NCBI GenBank assembly: GCA_949592205.1
Contig: CATIUR010000005.1
Coordinates: 128,297,277-128,361,276 of the forward strand
From: Helichrysum umbraculigerum
Lineage: Eukaryota; Streptophyta; Magnoliopsida; Asterales; Asteraceae
Direction: 5' to 3'
DNA: 64,000 nucleotides
Shown here: piece by piece, positions 54,801 to 62,434 of the stretch
Numbering within the stretch: position 1 is the stretch's first letter
Layout: every line of letters starts with the position of its first letter
Translations under genes and position numbers: made by a program
The notes under the pieces: model-generated
What the model was told of the DNA's origin: nothing
Databases searched by the model: none
The model's input: the letters and a program-made list of their open reading frames with translations, nothing else

Positions 54801-55063
54801 AGCAGTCACACATGTATGCTGTGAAAAGGATCTTTAGATACTTGAAAGGTCAACCAGATTTGGGACTTTGGTATGCTAAAGGATCAGATTTTGAGCTTAA
54901 GGCTTTCACAGACAGTGACTATGGTGGTGAGAATATGGATAGAAAGTCAACAAGTGGAGGATGTCAATTTCTTGGAAATAGATTAGTGTCATGGCAATGT
55001 AAAAAGCAGACCACGGTTTCCACTTCTACAACAGAAGTAGAATATGTTGCAGCATCAAGTTGA
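51860..55063 (+). CDS. Copia pol: protease, integrase, RT, RNase H (element E)
   Basis: 1,067 codons with the full pol order. Protease active site WHIDSGCSRHMTG near residue 12; GAG-pre-integrase ELWHRRMCHL near 145; integrase catalytic Asp residues in HMDLFGPT and RCDNGTEF, then APRTPQQNGVAERRNR; RT YQMDVKSAFLHG and YVDDIIFGS; RNase H motif TDSDYGG. An internal Ser/Asp/Glu-rich linker separates integrase and RT. A TGA (55061-55063) replaces a codon just after AASS, cutting off the RNase H end, which continues at 55064-55363. Upstream stop TAA at 51839 lies in the same frame. Confidence 0.95.
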   Translation: MQGKPKSLWHIDSGCSRHMTGDREKLQDFKAFNGGDVAFGSNPKGGKITGKGKVKSIKLTFNDVYYVEQLRYNLLSVSQITDKQNLVYFTDTECLILSEKLKIPEDKILMRVPRKDNVYCSDLNKMESQNVNCLISKATVSESELWHRRMCHLNYKTMNKLVRNKLVRGLPEKLFECSDHCVSCLKGKQHKTSYKSKLVNTNTTPLHLLHMDLFGPTNVASQGKKSYCLVITDDYSRMSWVFFLRTKDETGEILRSFITRIENSTNQKVKIIRCDNGTEFKNQEMNKFCEDKGIERQFSAPRTPQQNGVAERRNRTLIEAARSMLADAKLPMSYWAEAVSTACYVLNRILIIKPHNKTPYELFFKRKPLVSFLKPFGCPCTVLNTRDHLGKFQSKVDEGVFVGYSIQSKAYRVFNKRTRIIDETMDVTFNENTSNVEGKGPEVLFDIDALTHAFRYPDLSTSAGTDVGNDGTSISGQTKKDNLQYVLFPIWSPDPPAAFQSEQDEPSDDTSGSSGKNGSNKDEDGSIPSDHQPFTSKGSHTVSEHDSEGEPESPTYFEQSPPFQVLEKTSLSDSEATPKPSKEREERDSYSESEMDNLLGPNLERELLDTSTSKYLVHKDHSLDLVIGDIDSSVLTRQQSKVREEDLHISLYVCFLSQMEPKKVVEALKDPSWIESMQEELLQFKLQDVWDLVDLPKGKKAIGTRWIFKNKRDERGIVIKNKARLVAQGYTQEEGIDYDDVFAPIARIEAIRLFLAYASYQDFKVYQMDVKSAFLHGLIDDEVYVCQPPGFEDPTYPDRVCRLKKALYGLHQAPRAWYDTLSEYLLKNGFKRGTIDKTLFTKRVQRDILLVQVYVDDIIFGSTRDSLCKEFEGLMHKKFKMSSMGELTFFLGLQVKQKSDGIFINQGKYVQDILNKFGYKDVKIASTPMEAHKHLNSDPDGEEVDVHLYRSMIGSLMYLTSSRPDIMFAVCLCARYQTNPKQSHMYAVKRIFRYLKGQPDLGLWYAKGSDFELKAFTDSDYGGENMDRKSTSGGCQFLGNRLVSWQCKKQTTVSTSTTEVEYVAASS

Positions 55064-55363
55064 TGTGCACAGGTTCTTTGGATTCAGAATCAAATGCTGG
55101 ATTATGGTTTGACTTTCATGAACACTCCTATTTATATTGATAATACCTCTGCTATTAGTATCATTCAAAATCCTGTTAAGCATTCAAAAACCAAACACAT
55201 TGAGATCAGATATCATTTTATAAGAGATTGTTATGATAAAAGATTGATTCATATTTTTAAAATTCATACTGATAATCAACTTGCAGATCTTTTTACAAAA
55301 GCATTTGATGTAGGAAGATTTACATTTTTGATAACTAATATTGGTATGATTAATCTCACTTAG
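55064..55363 (+). pseudogene. Copia RNase H C-terminal end (element E)
   Basis: In frame with pol after the TGA at 55061. CAQVLWIQNQMLDYG, then TPIYIDNTSAISI, then KHIEIRYHFIRD and NQLADLFTKAFD are the standard RNase H tail. The true pol stop is TAG at 55361-55363. Confidence 0.9.
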
Positions 55364-56010
55364 TGTTTTGGTCAGGATTTGATACTAACAGGGGTGAAGT
55401 ATATTGTGTGTGACAGGGTCAAGTGTTGCCACTGTTAGCTTCATCATGATAACAGTTGGTGCCACTGTTAGTTTACTTATGCCACTGTCAATGTATTTTC
55501 AACCCCTGCTGTATATTTGTGTAGATTAACCCCTGCTGTTTGTTTTTCTTAGTTTAATATTGCAGGACACAGCCACTGTCAAGAGACATCACTTGAGCTG
55601 GAGTCTAATATTTTCTTTGTTGCTTCTTCTTTTGGTTAAAAAAAAAAAAATCGTTTTCTAATAAAGCTAAGTTTATGCCCCTGTTAGTTCTAAGCTGGAG
55701 TTTCCCTGGTCGGATGCCCCTGCTAGACTATCAACCGCTGTTAGCTTTATTAGATGGTTAAAAAGGGTTGACTATAATTGACCAAATGAGGTACCCCTGT
55801 TGGGCTTATTTATAAGTTATGCCCCTGCTGGGTATAACCAGCAGTGCCACTGTTAGTTCTATTTTTAGGGCTTGGCACTGTCATCATATAAATACTCAAA
55901 TACTTCACTTTTTCAATTACGCTTTCAAAATTTTCAAAACCCTTCAATAATTGCTCTCGTTTTGATTTGTTTATTGTAAATCGCTCTTCGTTCGTTCATC
56001 AATTTCTTCA
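55364..56010 (+). other. Untranslated stretch between pol and third ORF of element E
   Basis: Non-coding. It holds about fifteen copies of the (A/C)C(A/C)CTG(T/C)(T/C)AG-type motif that is also in the LTRs, and a poly-A tract near 55637. Confidence 0.7.
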
Positions 56011-57018
56011 ATGGCATCGTCATCTTCGTCTGATTCTGGTACTTCTACGCTAAGTGTTCATTCTGAACACAACATGAGGGCTTTCTTGAATAAAGAACTT
56101 GCCGATGAGTATTTTCACCCTATCATCGATTTCTTGAGTAATTGTCCAGTTACTTATGCCCTTACTGTCACTCCACGATTGATTCGATCACATATTCAAG
56201 AATTCTGGCAGAATGCAAAGGAAGGGAATGTTAATGGAATTACTCACATTCATTCCACTGTTAAAGGAAAGAAGGTAATGGTAACTGAGATTGTTCTAAG
56301 AGAACTTCTGCAGTTTGATGATGAAGGAGGAATTCTGGAATTATCAAGAGATGATTTGTTCAAAGGCATATTGGATATGGGGTATGAAGGTTCTGGAAAA
56401 GCAAGATCAGAATATACTTTCTTGAAATCATGGTTCTGTCCTCAATGGAAGTTCTACATTCATACTTTTCTGGTATGTTTGTCTCAAAAGAGAACTAGTT
56501 TTAATGAATTTAGTTCTAGTATTGCATATCCTATTATCTGCTTGGCACAGGGTATCAAATTTAATATGTCTAGGTTTATCTTAGATAATATGATTAGGAA
56601 TGTGAAGGGTGATACATTCATTATGTACCCTAGATTTGTTCAACTTTTATTGAATAATCAATTGTCAAATTTGCCAGCAGAGGATAGTGTAATAGTTAGT
56701 TCTACTCTATCTTTGAGAACTATTAAAGCTATGAATCAGTATCAGAATACTTTTTCAAAGAAGGAAACTGCATTATTTTCTACAATGTCAGTTGCTCCTC
56801 TGCCACTGGTGGTGTATTACCAACACCACCTGGACCAAATGATGACAGGCCAACAACACAAGTTGGTTCTGAACACACATCAGGAGGTGGCACAAAAAGA
56901 AAACAAGGGAACCAAAAGCCTACCCAAAGTAAAGCCAAGAAATCCAAGAAGGCTAAACAGGCTGTGGAGATTCCTGTTTCTTCACAGTCTCAGTCAAATA
57001 TTCCACCACAACAGGTGA
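56011..57018 (+). CDS. Third ORF of element E, N-terminal part (envelope position)
   Basis: Starts MASSSSSDSGTSTLSVHS. Residues about 20-230 form a compact domain (FHPIIDFLSNCPVTYALTV, RSHIQEFWQNAKEG, VTEIVLRELLQFDDE, WFCPQWKFYIHTFLVCLS, YPRFVQLLLNN) that recurs after pol in many Asteraceae SIRE-type copies, as I recall. No signal peptide or membrane anchor is visible, so it is envelope-like only by position. Near 56800 the frame should shift to continue as SATGGVLPTPPGPNDD; the last ~70 residues are out of frame. Function unknown. Confidence 0.75.
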   Translation: MASSSSSDSGTSTLSVHSEHNMRAFLNKELADEYFHPIIDFLSNCPVTYALTVTPRLIRSHIQEFWQNAKEGNVNGITHIHSTVKGKKVMVTEIVLRELLQFDDEGGILELSRDDLFKGILDMGYEGSGKARSEYTFLKSWFCPQWKFYIHTFLVCLSQKRTSFNEFSSSIAYPIICLAQGIKFNMSRFILDNMIRNVKGDTFIMYPRFVQLLLNNQLSNLPAEDSVIVSSTLSLRTIKAMNQYQNTFSKKETALFSTMSVAPLPLVVYYQHHLDQMMTGQQHKLVLNTHQEVAQKENKGTKSLPKVKPRNPRRLNRLWRFLFLHSLSQIFHHNR

Positions 57019-58568
57019 ACATACTTGATGAAAATGTTCATTCTGGACGGGCTGCCACTACTGTTTCTAGCCCACTGGCAGGGCAGGATAGTGGTAACAT
57101 CAATCAGACCCAACCAGAGGCAACTATATTTGATGAACCTATGGGTGATGATTCAAATGTAGGTTCCAGTACCAATAACCAAGGGACATCTGCAGTGGCA
57201 GATGTGGTCGATGATTCATCTAGGAGGTCACACTCCAATGTTGATGAGGCTAGTAATAAAACTAGGGAATTGACTATTGCTGATTTGGTACATGATGTCA
57301 ATCTGATTTGGAATAAGTTTGAGAAGGAAAGAGCTTTGAGAAGAGAGCAACAGGTTCTGTTGGTTGCTCAGGGTGAGTTGATAAAGAAACAGAGGGATGA
57401 AATTTTTGATTTACAAACCAGGTTGTCAATTGTTGAAGATGCAGTTGATAAAGTTTTATTGCCTGCTAGGGAATCTTCAGGCAAGGGGGAGAATAAAGAT
57501 GATGATCATGAGCAGAATGATATGCCTGAAGATAAGAATGGTCATGAGCAGAATGATAATAATGATGGTGATACTGGAGGTGCAGATGATTTCAGTTTCA
57601 TGGATATACCTGCTGATGTAGAGTTGAGTGATAAAGTTTTTGAAGATGAATTAAATGTCTCAGATTATGTGGTTAATGATGACATGGATGAACAGATGGT
57701 TGATGAGATGGTTGATGCTGAGAATGATAGGAGGATGGTGGTGTATGTGGGAGAAAATGTTCAAACAGGTGATAGTGTTGCAGATGATAGTACACAGAGT
57801 GGTCCAGCTTTAAATGTTTTTCCATTAAACAAAGATTTACCTTTTAAGGCTGTGGCTAATCTGTATATCTGGGATATTATGGGAGCTAATCTAGATATGT
57901 GCAAAAGAGTAAGTTTTAGTGATAGGTTGGTGTATAGTGATGATAGATCTGTTGAAAGTAAGAAGATGGAATCTGATGATGTAGAGGGTAAGGGGAAGTT
58001 GATAGAGTCAACACCTGAAGCTAAAGAGGAAGATAGAGTGAAGATTTACAACAGAAAGAAATCAATTCCAAAGAGAAAGTCTACCTCTGCTAAGGTACAA
58101 ACCCCTGTTGAAACTCAATTGTTGACCACTGCTAGTAATGTTTCTACCTCTGCTAGTAGTTTGGTATCTACCCCTGTTGAGGTATCTACCACTGTTGGTA
58201 CTTCAACAGCAACCCCTGCTACTACAATTTCAACCCCTGTCATAACAACCCCTGTTACTACAACACCTACCCCTGTTAGCACAAAACCAACCACTGTTGT
58301 ATTAACCTCTGTTAGTACTTCAAATATTCCTACAACTGTTGGTACACCTACTGTTACTTCAATTTTCACCACTGCTACAGCAATGACCACTGCTAGGACT
58401 CTAGAAGTGCCTGTTACAATCAGAGAGCCTACACAACCACCCAAACCTAAGTCTGATCTTCCAAAGATTGATTCAAAAGACAAAGGTAAGGGAAAATTGA
58501 AAGAAGAGAAAAAGATTAAGAAGGTTGTAGAGCCTCCAATTAATTTGGATGAGGCTAGAAGAGCTTAG
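56964..58568 (+). CDS. Third ORF of element E, middle part
   Basis: Continues the preceding ORF in the next frame from about 56800; the ATG at 56964 is internal. It includes a Lys/Ser-rich basic stretch just before it, a coiled-coil segment (about residues 105-170), a long acidic region (DDDHEQNDMPEDKNG) and a Thr/Pro/Val-rich region (about residues 385-490) encoded by repeated cccctgtt/ccactgtt units. Ends at TAG (58566-58568) after ARRA; the frame stays open beyond, so this is probably a single-base nonsense change. Confidence 0.7.
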   Translation: MEIPVSSQSQSNIPPQQVNILDENVHSGRAATTVSSPLAGQDSGNINQTQPEATIFDEPMGDDSNVGSSTNNQGTSAVADVVDDSSRRSHSNVDEASNKTRELTIADLVHDVNLIWNKFEKERALRREQQVLLVAQGELIKKQRDEIFDLQTRLSIVEDAVDKVLLPARESSGKGENKDDDHEQNDMPEDKNGHEQNDNNDGDTGGADDFSFMDIPADVELSDKVFEDELNVSDYVVNDDMDEQMVDEMVDAENDRRMVVYVGENVQTGDSVADDSTQSGPALNVFPLNKDLPFKAVANLYIWDIMGANLDMCKRVSFSDRLVYSDDRSVESKKMESDDVEGKGKLIESTPEAKEEDRVKIYNRKKSIPKRKSTSAKVQTPVETQLLTTASNVSTSASSLVSTPVEVSTTVGTSTATPATTISTPVITTPVTTTPTPVSTKPTTVVLTSVSTSNIPTTVGTPTVTSIFTTATAMTTARTLEVPVTIREPTQPPKPKSDLPKIDSKDKGKGKLKEEKKIKKVVEPPINLDEARRA

Positions 58569-59945
58569 GAGGAACATGATGAAAGAATGTTGAGAATGGT
58601 AGTTGAGTCTAAAAGAAAGAAAGGTCCTGATGTTGATGTTATTCTGGAAGATTCTAGTGTGGTAACTTTGTCTCAAAAAGCTGCACAGATGTTGAATGAT
58701 ATGGCTGCAAGAGGTCAAGGTTTATCTGCTCAACAGATTCATGATATGATCAACATAAAGGATGATAAAGATGGTTTGGATCCAGGGTTTGCAAAGCTTA
58801 AACAAGCTAATGAAGAAAAGGCAAAGTTGAAAAGACAAGCTGAGCTTGAAAAGAAAAGGAACAAACCACCAACTGCTGCTCAAAGGAAAAAGGATTTAAT
58901 CAAAATTCTTGGTGATAGGTATGCACCAAGAAGTGTGCTTGAAGGTTGGGATGTAAAGAAACTGGAAAGAGCTTATGGAAAATATCAAAATGAGGAAAAG
59001 GAAGATTTTGAGAAAAGGATTCAGAAAGACAAATTCATTAAGCAAAAGTTGGCTGAAGATAGAAAGAAGATTGCAGAGCAAGTGAGAAGAGAAGAGCAAG
59101 AGGAAATAGAAGCCAAGGAAAGAGAAATCAAAAGGCTTTCTGATCAAAATATGCAGAACAGATGGAATGGAGTTCTTGCTTCTGATAATGTAGTTCCTGA
59201 TTTGGAAAGAGATGCAGAGGAGTTGAAGAAATATATCAAAGAGGTGAAGGATTATAAAGAAAATATTCACATCAATCATGATAGATCTTCAAGGATAGTT
59301 GAATGGGAAGGAATTAAATCAAAGGTTGCTGATGGTGATAAAGAACATATCAAGATTGTTAGAGAGAATGGTGATAAGCAATATTTTGCAGCTTTTCAGA
59401 ATCACCTAGATAGATACGATTCATTCTATTAGTATAACAAAGAGGTGAATAGATTGGAATATCATTCTAGATCTGTTGCTGATGTGCTTAAGAATGTGAA
59501 TAGATTGGACATTCTAGATCTGTTTGAGCTAAACAGTCAAGGAGATAGACAGGCTTCATTGGTGATTATGGAAAGAGAATTGGGAAGATGTCTGAATATG
59601 CTGTTTGAGCCTGAGCCATTCATCAATTTGTTCCTACATTGTATTGATGCTGTGAATACTTGGAGACATTTTGTTAGAGCTGGAGTTCATATGATTTTAT
59701 TTAGAAGTGGAATGTCAATCTTCATGCTTGATGAAAGAAGATATGTTCTGGGAACTCAGATTCTAAGAAATGTGCTTGCATCTCAATTGAAAACTACAGT
59801 GATTTCTGAAGGAGCATTTAATGCTTTATATATGGTGCTCAATCAGTTTCATAAAAGAATGGAGTTGGAAAGAATGAAGGAGGAGGAGAGAAGAAGAAAA
59901 CAGAATCAACCTCAGAAAGATGAAAAGAAAGATAAAGAAACTTGA
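58569..59945 (+). pseudogene. Third ORF of element E, C-terminal part
   Basis: Same frame as the middle part. 58569-59432 encodes a very long charged, Lys/Glu-rich coiled coil (QVRREEQEEIEAKEREIKRL), then TAG at 59430-59432. 59433-59945 continues with EVNRLEYHSRSVADVLKNV and a globular-looking end (LFLHCIDAVNTWRHF), finishing at TGA 59943. The complete third ORF would be about 1,310 codons with one frameshift and two TAG stops. Confidence 0.7.
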
Positions 59946-59967
59946 TTCATTACTGAGAATGATCAAG

Positions 59968-59980
59968 TTTAGGGGGAGAT
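59968..59980 (+). other. Polypurine tract of element E
   Basis: tttagggggagat immediately before the 3' LTR. Confidence 0.88.
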
Positions 59981-60523
59981 TGTTGAGACCTGAGCCACTG
60001 TCGAATCTGCTCAGAGTACAAGTATGTTGCCGCTGTTAGAAGTTTACCACTGTTAGTAGTTGCCACTGCTAGTTAGTAGTTGCCACTGTCAACTAGTTTT
60101 AGTCTAACAGTGCCACTGTTAATGTGTAATTTGTATTTTGTATCAAGTACTCAACCACTGTTAATATACGAGTACTACCCCTGTTAGTAATATAGATAAC
60201 CACTGTTGGTTAGATATAGTCTGTTAGAGAGAATTATGGAATAGATATGATTCCATAATAGTTTGATTCTGTAAAGGACTCTATATGTTATAAATAGAGA
60301 TCCTGTAAAACCTAGATAGATACGATTCATTCTAGTTATTAGCTTCAAGGTTGTAAACCCTAACACAATTGTGTGTTCGTATTATTATTAATAATATTGA
60401 AGCTTTTGGTTAGATATTCTGTTATATTCAAGTTTATTCTTCAAGTTATTAATAAACTATTCCGCAAGCTTATTAATAATCAATCAAAGTAATACATACT
60501 AAGATCTCTAGCTGGGATCATCA
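59981..60523 (+). repeat. 3' LTR of element E
   Basis: Same length as the 5' LTR with one substitution noticed. It is followed by the target duplication cttta (60524-60528). Confidence 0.95.
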
Positions 60524-60613
60524 CTTTAGATTGTCTAGAAATTAAAGCCCTCACTTCGAAATTCTTCGGAGCGCGCTTTGAATTTCTCTTTCTTAAAGAA
60601 TCCATTACTTTAA

Positions 60614-62434
60614 ATGTTCTCAGGTACAATGGCACGCAAGAAGAAATTAAATCCCGCACGACCCCTTTCAGGATCTTTAGCCTACATGAGTGCCACGCCA
60701 GCCTATGACAAAATGGCACGTACATGGAGAGACAAGAAGTTCGAACGTATCAGGCATATCGACTGGAACGTTATGCAAGCACTAGGATTCAAGGAAAAGC
60801 TAGAAAGAATACTTAGCTACACAGTAAACGGGCAGCAGTTTGAGTCCTTCAAGAGATTATTTAGCATTGATGAGCCAATATATGTGGAGATGGTTACGGA
60901 GTTTATGACTACCTTCAGATTTCAGCAGAGTGAGAGAATTGAAGATTGTTCAATCTCGTTCCAATACCTGGGCAACCCACATACCTTATCACTTGCCCAG
61001 TTCTCGCTCCATCTAGACTTATACACATCAGAGGAGATACAGTCACCTCTGTTCACCACCGGAGCCACTTCTGCTTCTGTCACCACCACTTGCGCTGAGG
61101 CATGGAGTCAATGGTCACCTACACCATACTTCTCGGGTATTAAGGCAACCCGACTCAAGGATCCAGTCCTTCATATTCTCCACAAGCTTATAGCTTGTTC
61201 ACTTGATGGAAAACATACTACCAGCGGACGAGTTTCTGGATTTGATGTCGCACTCATGGCAAGCATTCTCGAAAAGAGAAATATACAGGTCGCTTATCTA
61301 GTAGCTCAGAGACTTCTACAAGAAAAGGATTTTGGCAAGAAAAGATCATATTTGGGCGCAGTAATTACCCGACTGATCCGAAATATGGGATTACTTCGGA
61401 CATCCGATGTTGAGAGATTTAAATCAGGGTGGAGCTCTAAGCCACTCGATTACCAGTTTCTTAGGAGTATGGGAATATTCCGTATCACGAGAGATGGTGC
61501 TGTTTACATAAAAGCACGGTCGGCAGATCCTGATAGTATTGATGCATTGATACCTGACTTGGTCCTACCGAAAGAAACAAAGAAGAGAAAACGCCAGCAA
61601 GGACCTAGTTATTCAGATACAGATGAGGATGACAGTGATGACGAGGATGATGATGAAGATGATGACATCCCACCACCCACACGAGTGGAGCCACCACGTA
61701 CTAGGGCAAGACCTTCTACTCCTGCCCCAAGACCGCAAGGGCCTACATACATCTACCACTACGGAGCACCTCCAGGCACAGATTACTGGTATTGGTCTAT
61801 GCAGATGCAAACTAGGATCTATGCAGCATTGAGACAGCAGGTAGCTGGTATGCCCATGACTCCACTACCACACTTACCATGTGGAATGGGCCGAGCACCA
61901 CCGCACTTATACCCACCTGCAGTTCCTGTTCCCGCACCTCGACCACCACCCGGTCGTGAGCATGTTATACCACCTAGGATCATCATTCCTAGACCTCAGC
62001 CACCTCCAGTACAGGTCCCAGTCACCAGACAGACTATCCCATCAGTTGTTGGATCATTTAGAGCACACACGTCAAGAGGTAGCAGGGCATCCAGAGTATC
62101 TGCACGGACTGTCACAATTCAGAGTCCCAAGACCCACAAACACACCGCTGCTTCAGCTACTGTACCTATACCTGTGCAGGTTTCTTCTCATAGGCAGACA
62201 GACCTCTTCCAGGACAACACACACCAAGGGTCAGCCATGTTCCCGTTCGGTAGCTTCGAGATACCATCCGGACCACTTATCGATCAGCTAGTAGACCAAG
62301 GAGCTTTTACCATTGGTATGTCAAACGAAGAAGCTAATCATGATGCATCAAACAAAGGCACCAACGATCAGTATGATGACTCCTCATCAGACGAGACTTC
62401 TCCTGGACCCACCACATATACAGCAGCAGTATGA
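60614..62434 (+). CDS. ATHILA ORF-1-like protein (envelope-position ORF of element G)
   Basis: A 606-codon uninterrupted ORF. The ATG at 60629 (MARKKKLNPARP) may be the real start, since ttctcag just before it looks like a 3' splice site. Residues about 45-330 resemble the ATHILA ORF-1 family found after pol in Athila-type gypsy elements (WRDKKFERIRHIDWNVM, EPIYVEMVTEFMTTF, PLDYQFLRSMGIFRITRDG). An acidic stretch (DEDDSDDEDDDEDDD, near 340) and a Pro/Arg-rich tail follow. No signal peptide or membrane helix is visible. It lies downstream of E, within the sequence that E interrupted. Confidence 0.75.
   Translation: MFSGTMARKKKLNPARPLSGSLAYMSATPAYDKMARTWRDKKFERIRHIDWNVMQALGFKEKLERILSYTVNGQQFESFKRLFSIDEPIYVEMVTEFMTTFRFQQSERIEDCSISFQYLGNPHTLSLAQFSLHLDLYTSEEIQSPLFTTGATSASVTTTCAEAWSQWSPTPYFSGIKATRLKDPVLHILHKLIACSLDGKHTTSGRVSGFDVALMASILEKRNIQVAYLVAQRLLQEKDFGKKRSYLGAVITRLIRNMGLLRTSDVERFKSGWSSKPLDYQFLRSMGIFRITRDGAVYIKARSADPDSIDALIPDLVLPKETKKRKRQQGPSYSDTDEDDSDDEDDDEDDDIPPPTRVEPPRTRARPSTPAPRPQGPTYIYHYGAPPGTDYWYWSMQMQTRIYAALRQQVAGMPMTPLPHLPCGMGRAPPHLYPPAVPVPAPRPPPGREHVIPPRIIIPRPQPPPVQVPVTRQTIPSVVGSFRAHTSRGSRASRVSARTVTIQSPKTHKHTAASATVPIPVQVSSHRQTDLFQDNTHQGSAMFPFGSFEIPSGPLIDQLVDQGAFTIGMSNEEANHDASNKGTNDQYDDSSSDETSPGPTTYTAAV

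Larger units (their letters stand above)
48590..60523 (+). mobile_element. Copia element E: SIRE-type with envelope-position ORF
   Basis: 11,934-bp plus-strand element with 543-bp LTRs (48590-49132, 59981-60523) that differ by one substitution (48661/60052) and target duplication cttta (48585-48589, 60524-60528). Order: LTR, primer site, gag with coiled coil and two zinc knuckles, protease, integrase, RT, RNase H, a 650-bp untranslated stretch, a very long third ORF, polypurine tract, LTR. Integrase before RT makes it Ty1/copia; large gag, great length and a third ORF after pol mark the Sirevirus/SIRE lineage. Frames carry several breaks, so the copy is not autonomous. Confidence 0.96.

Noticed and set aside
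56011..59945. Third ORF of copia E as a host gene captured by the element
   Set aside because: No introns or host-type domains are seen, and a similar ORF after pol is, as I recall, common in Asteraceae SIRE-type elements, so it is better treated as part of the element.
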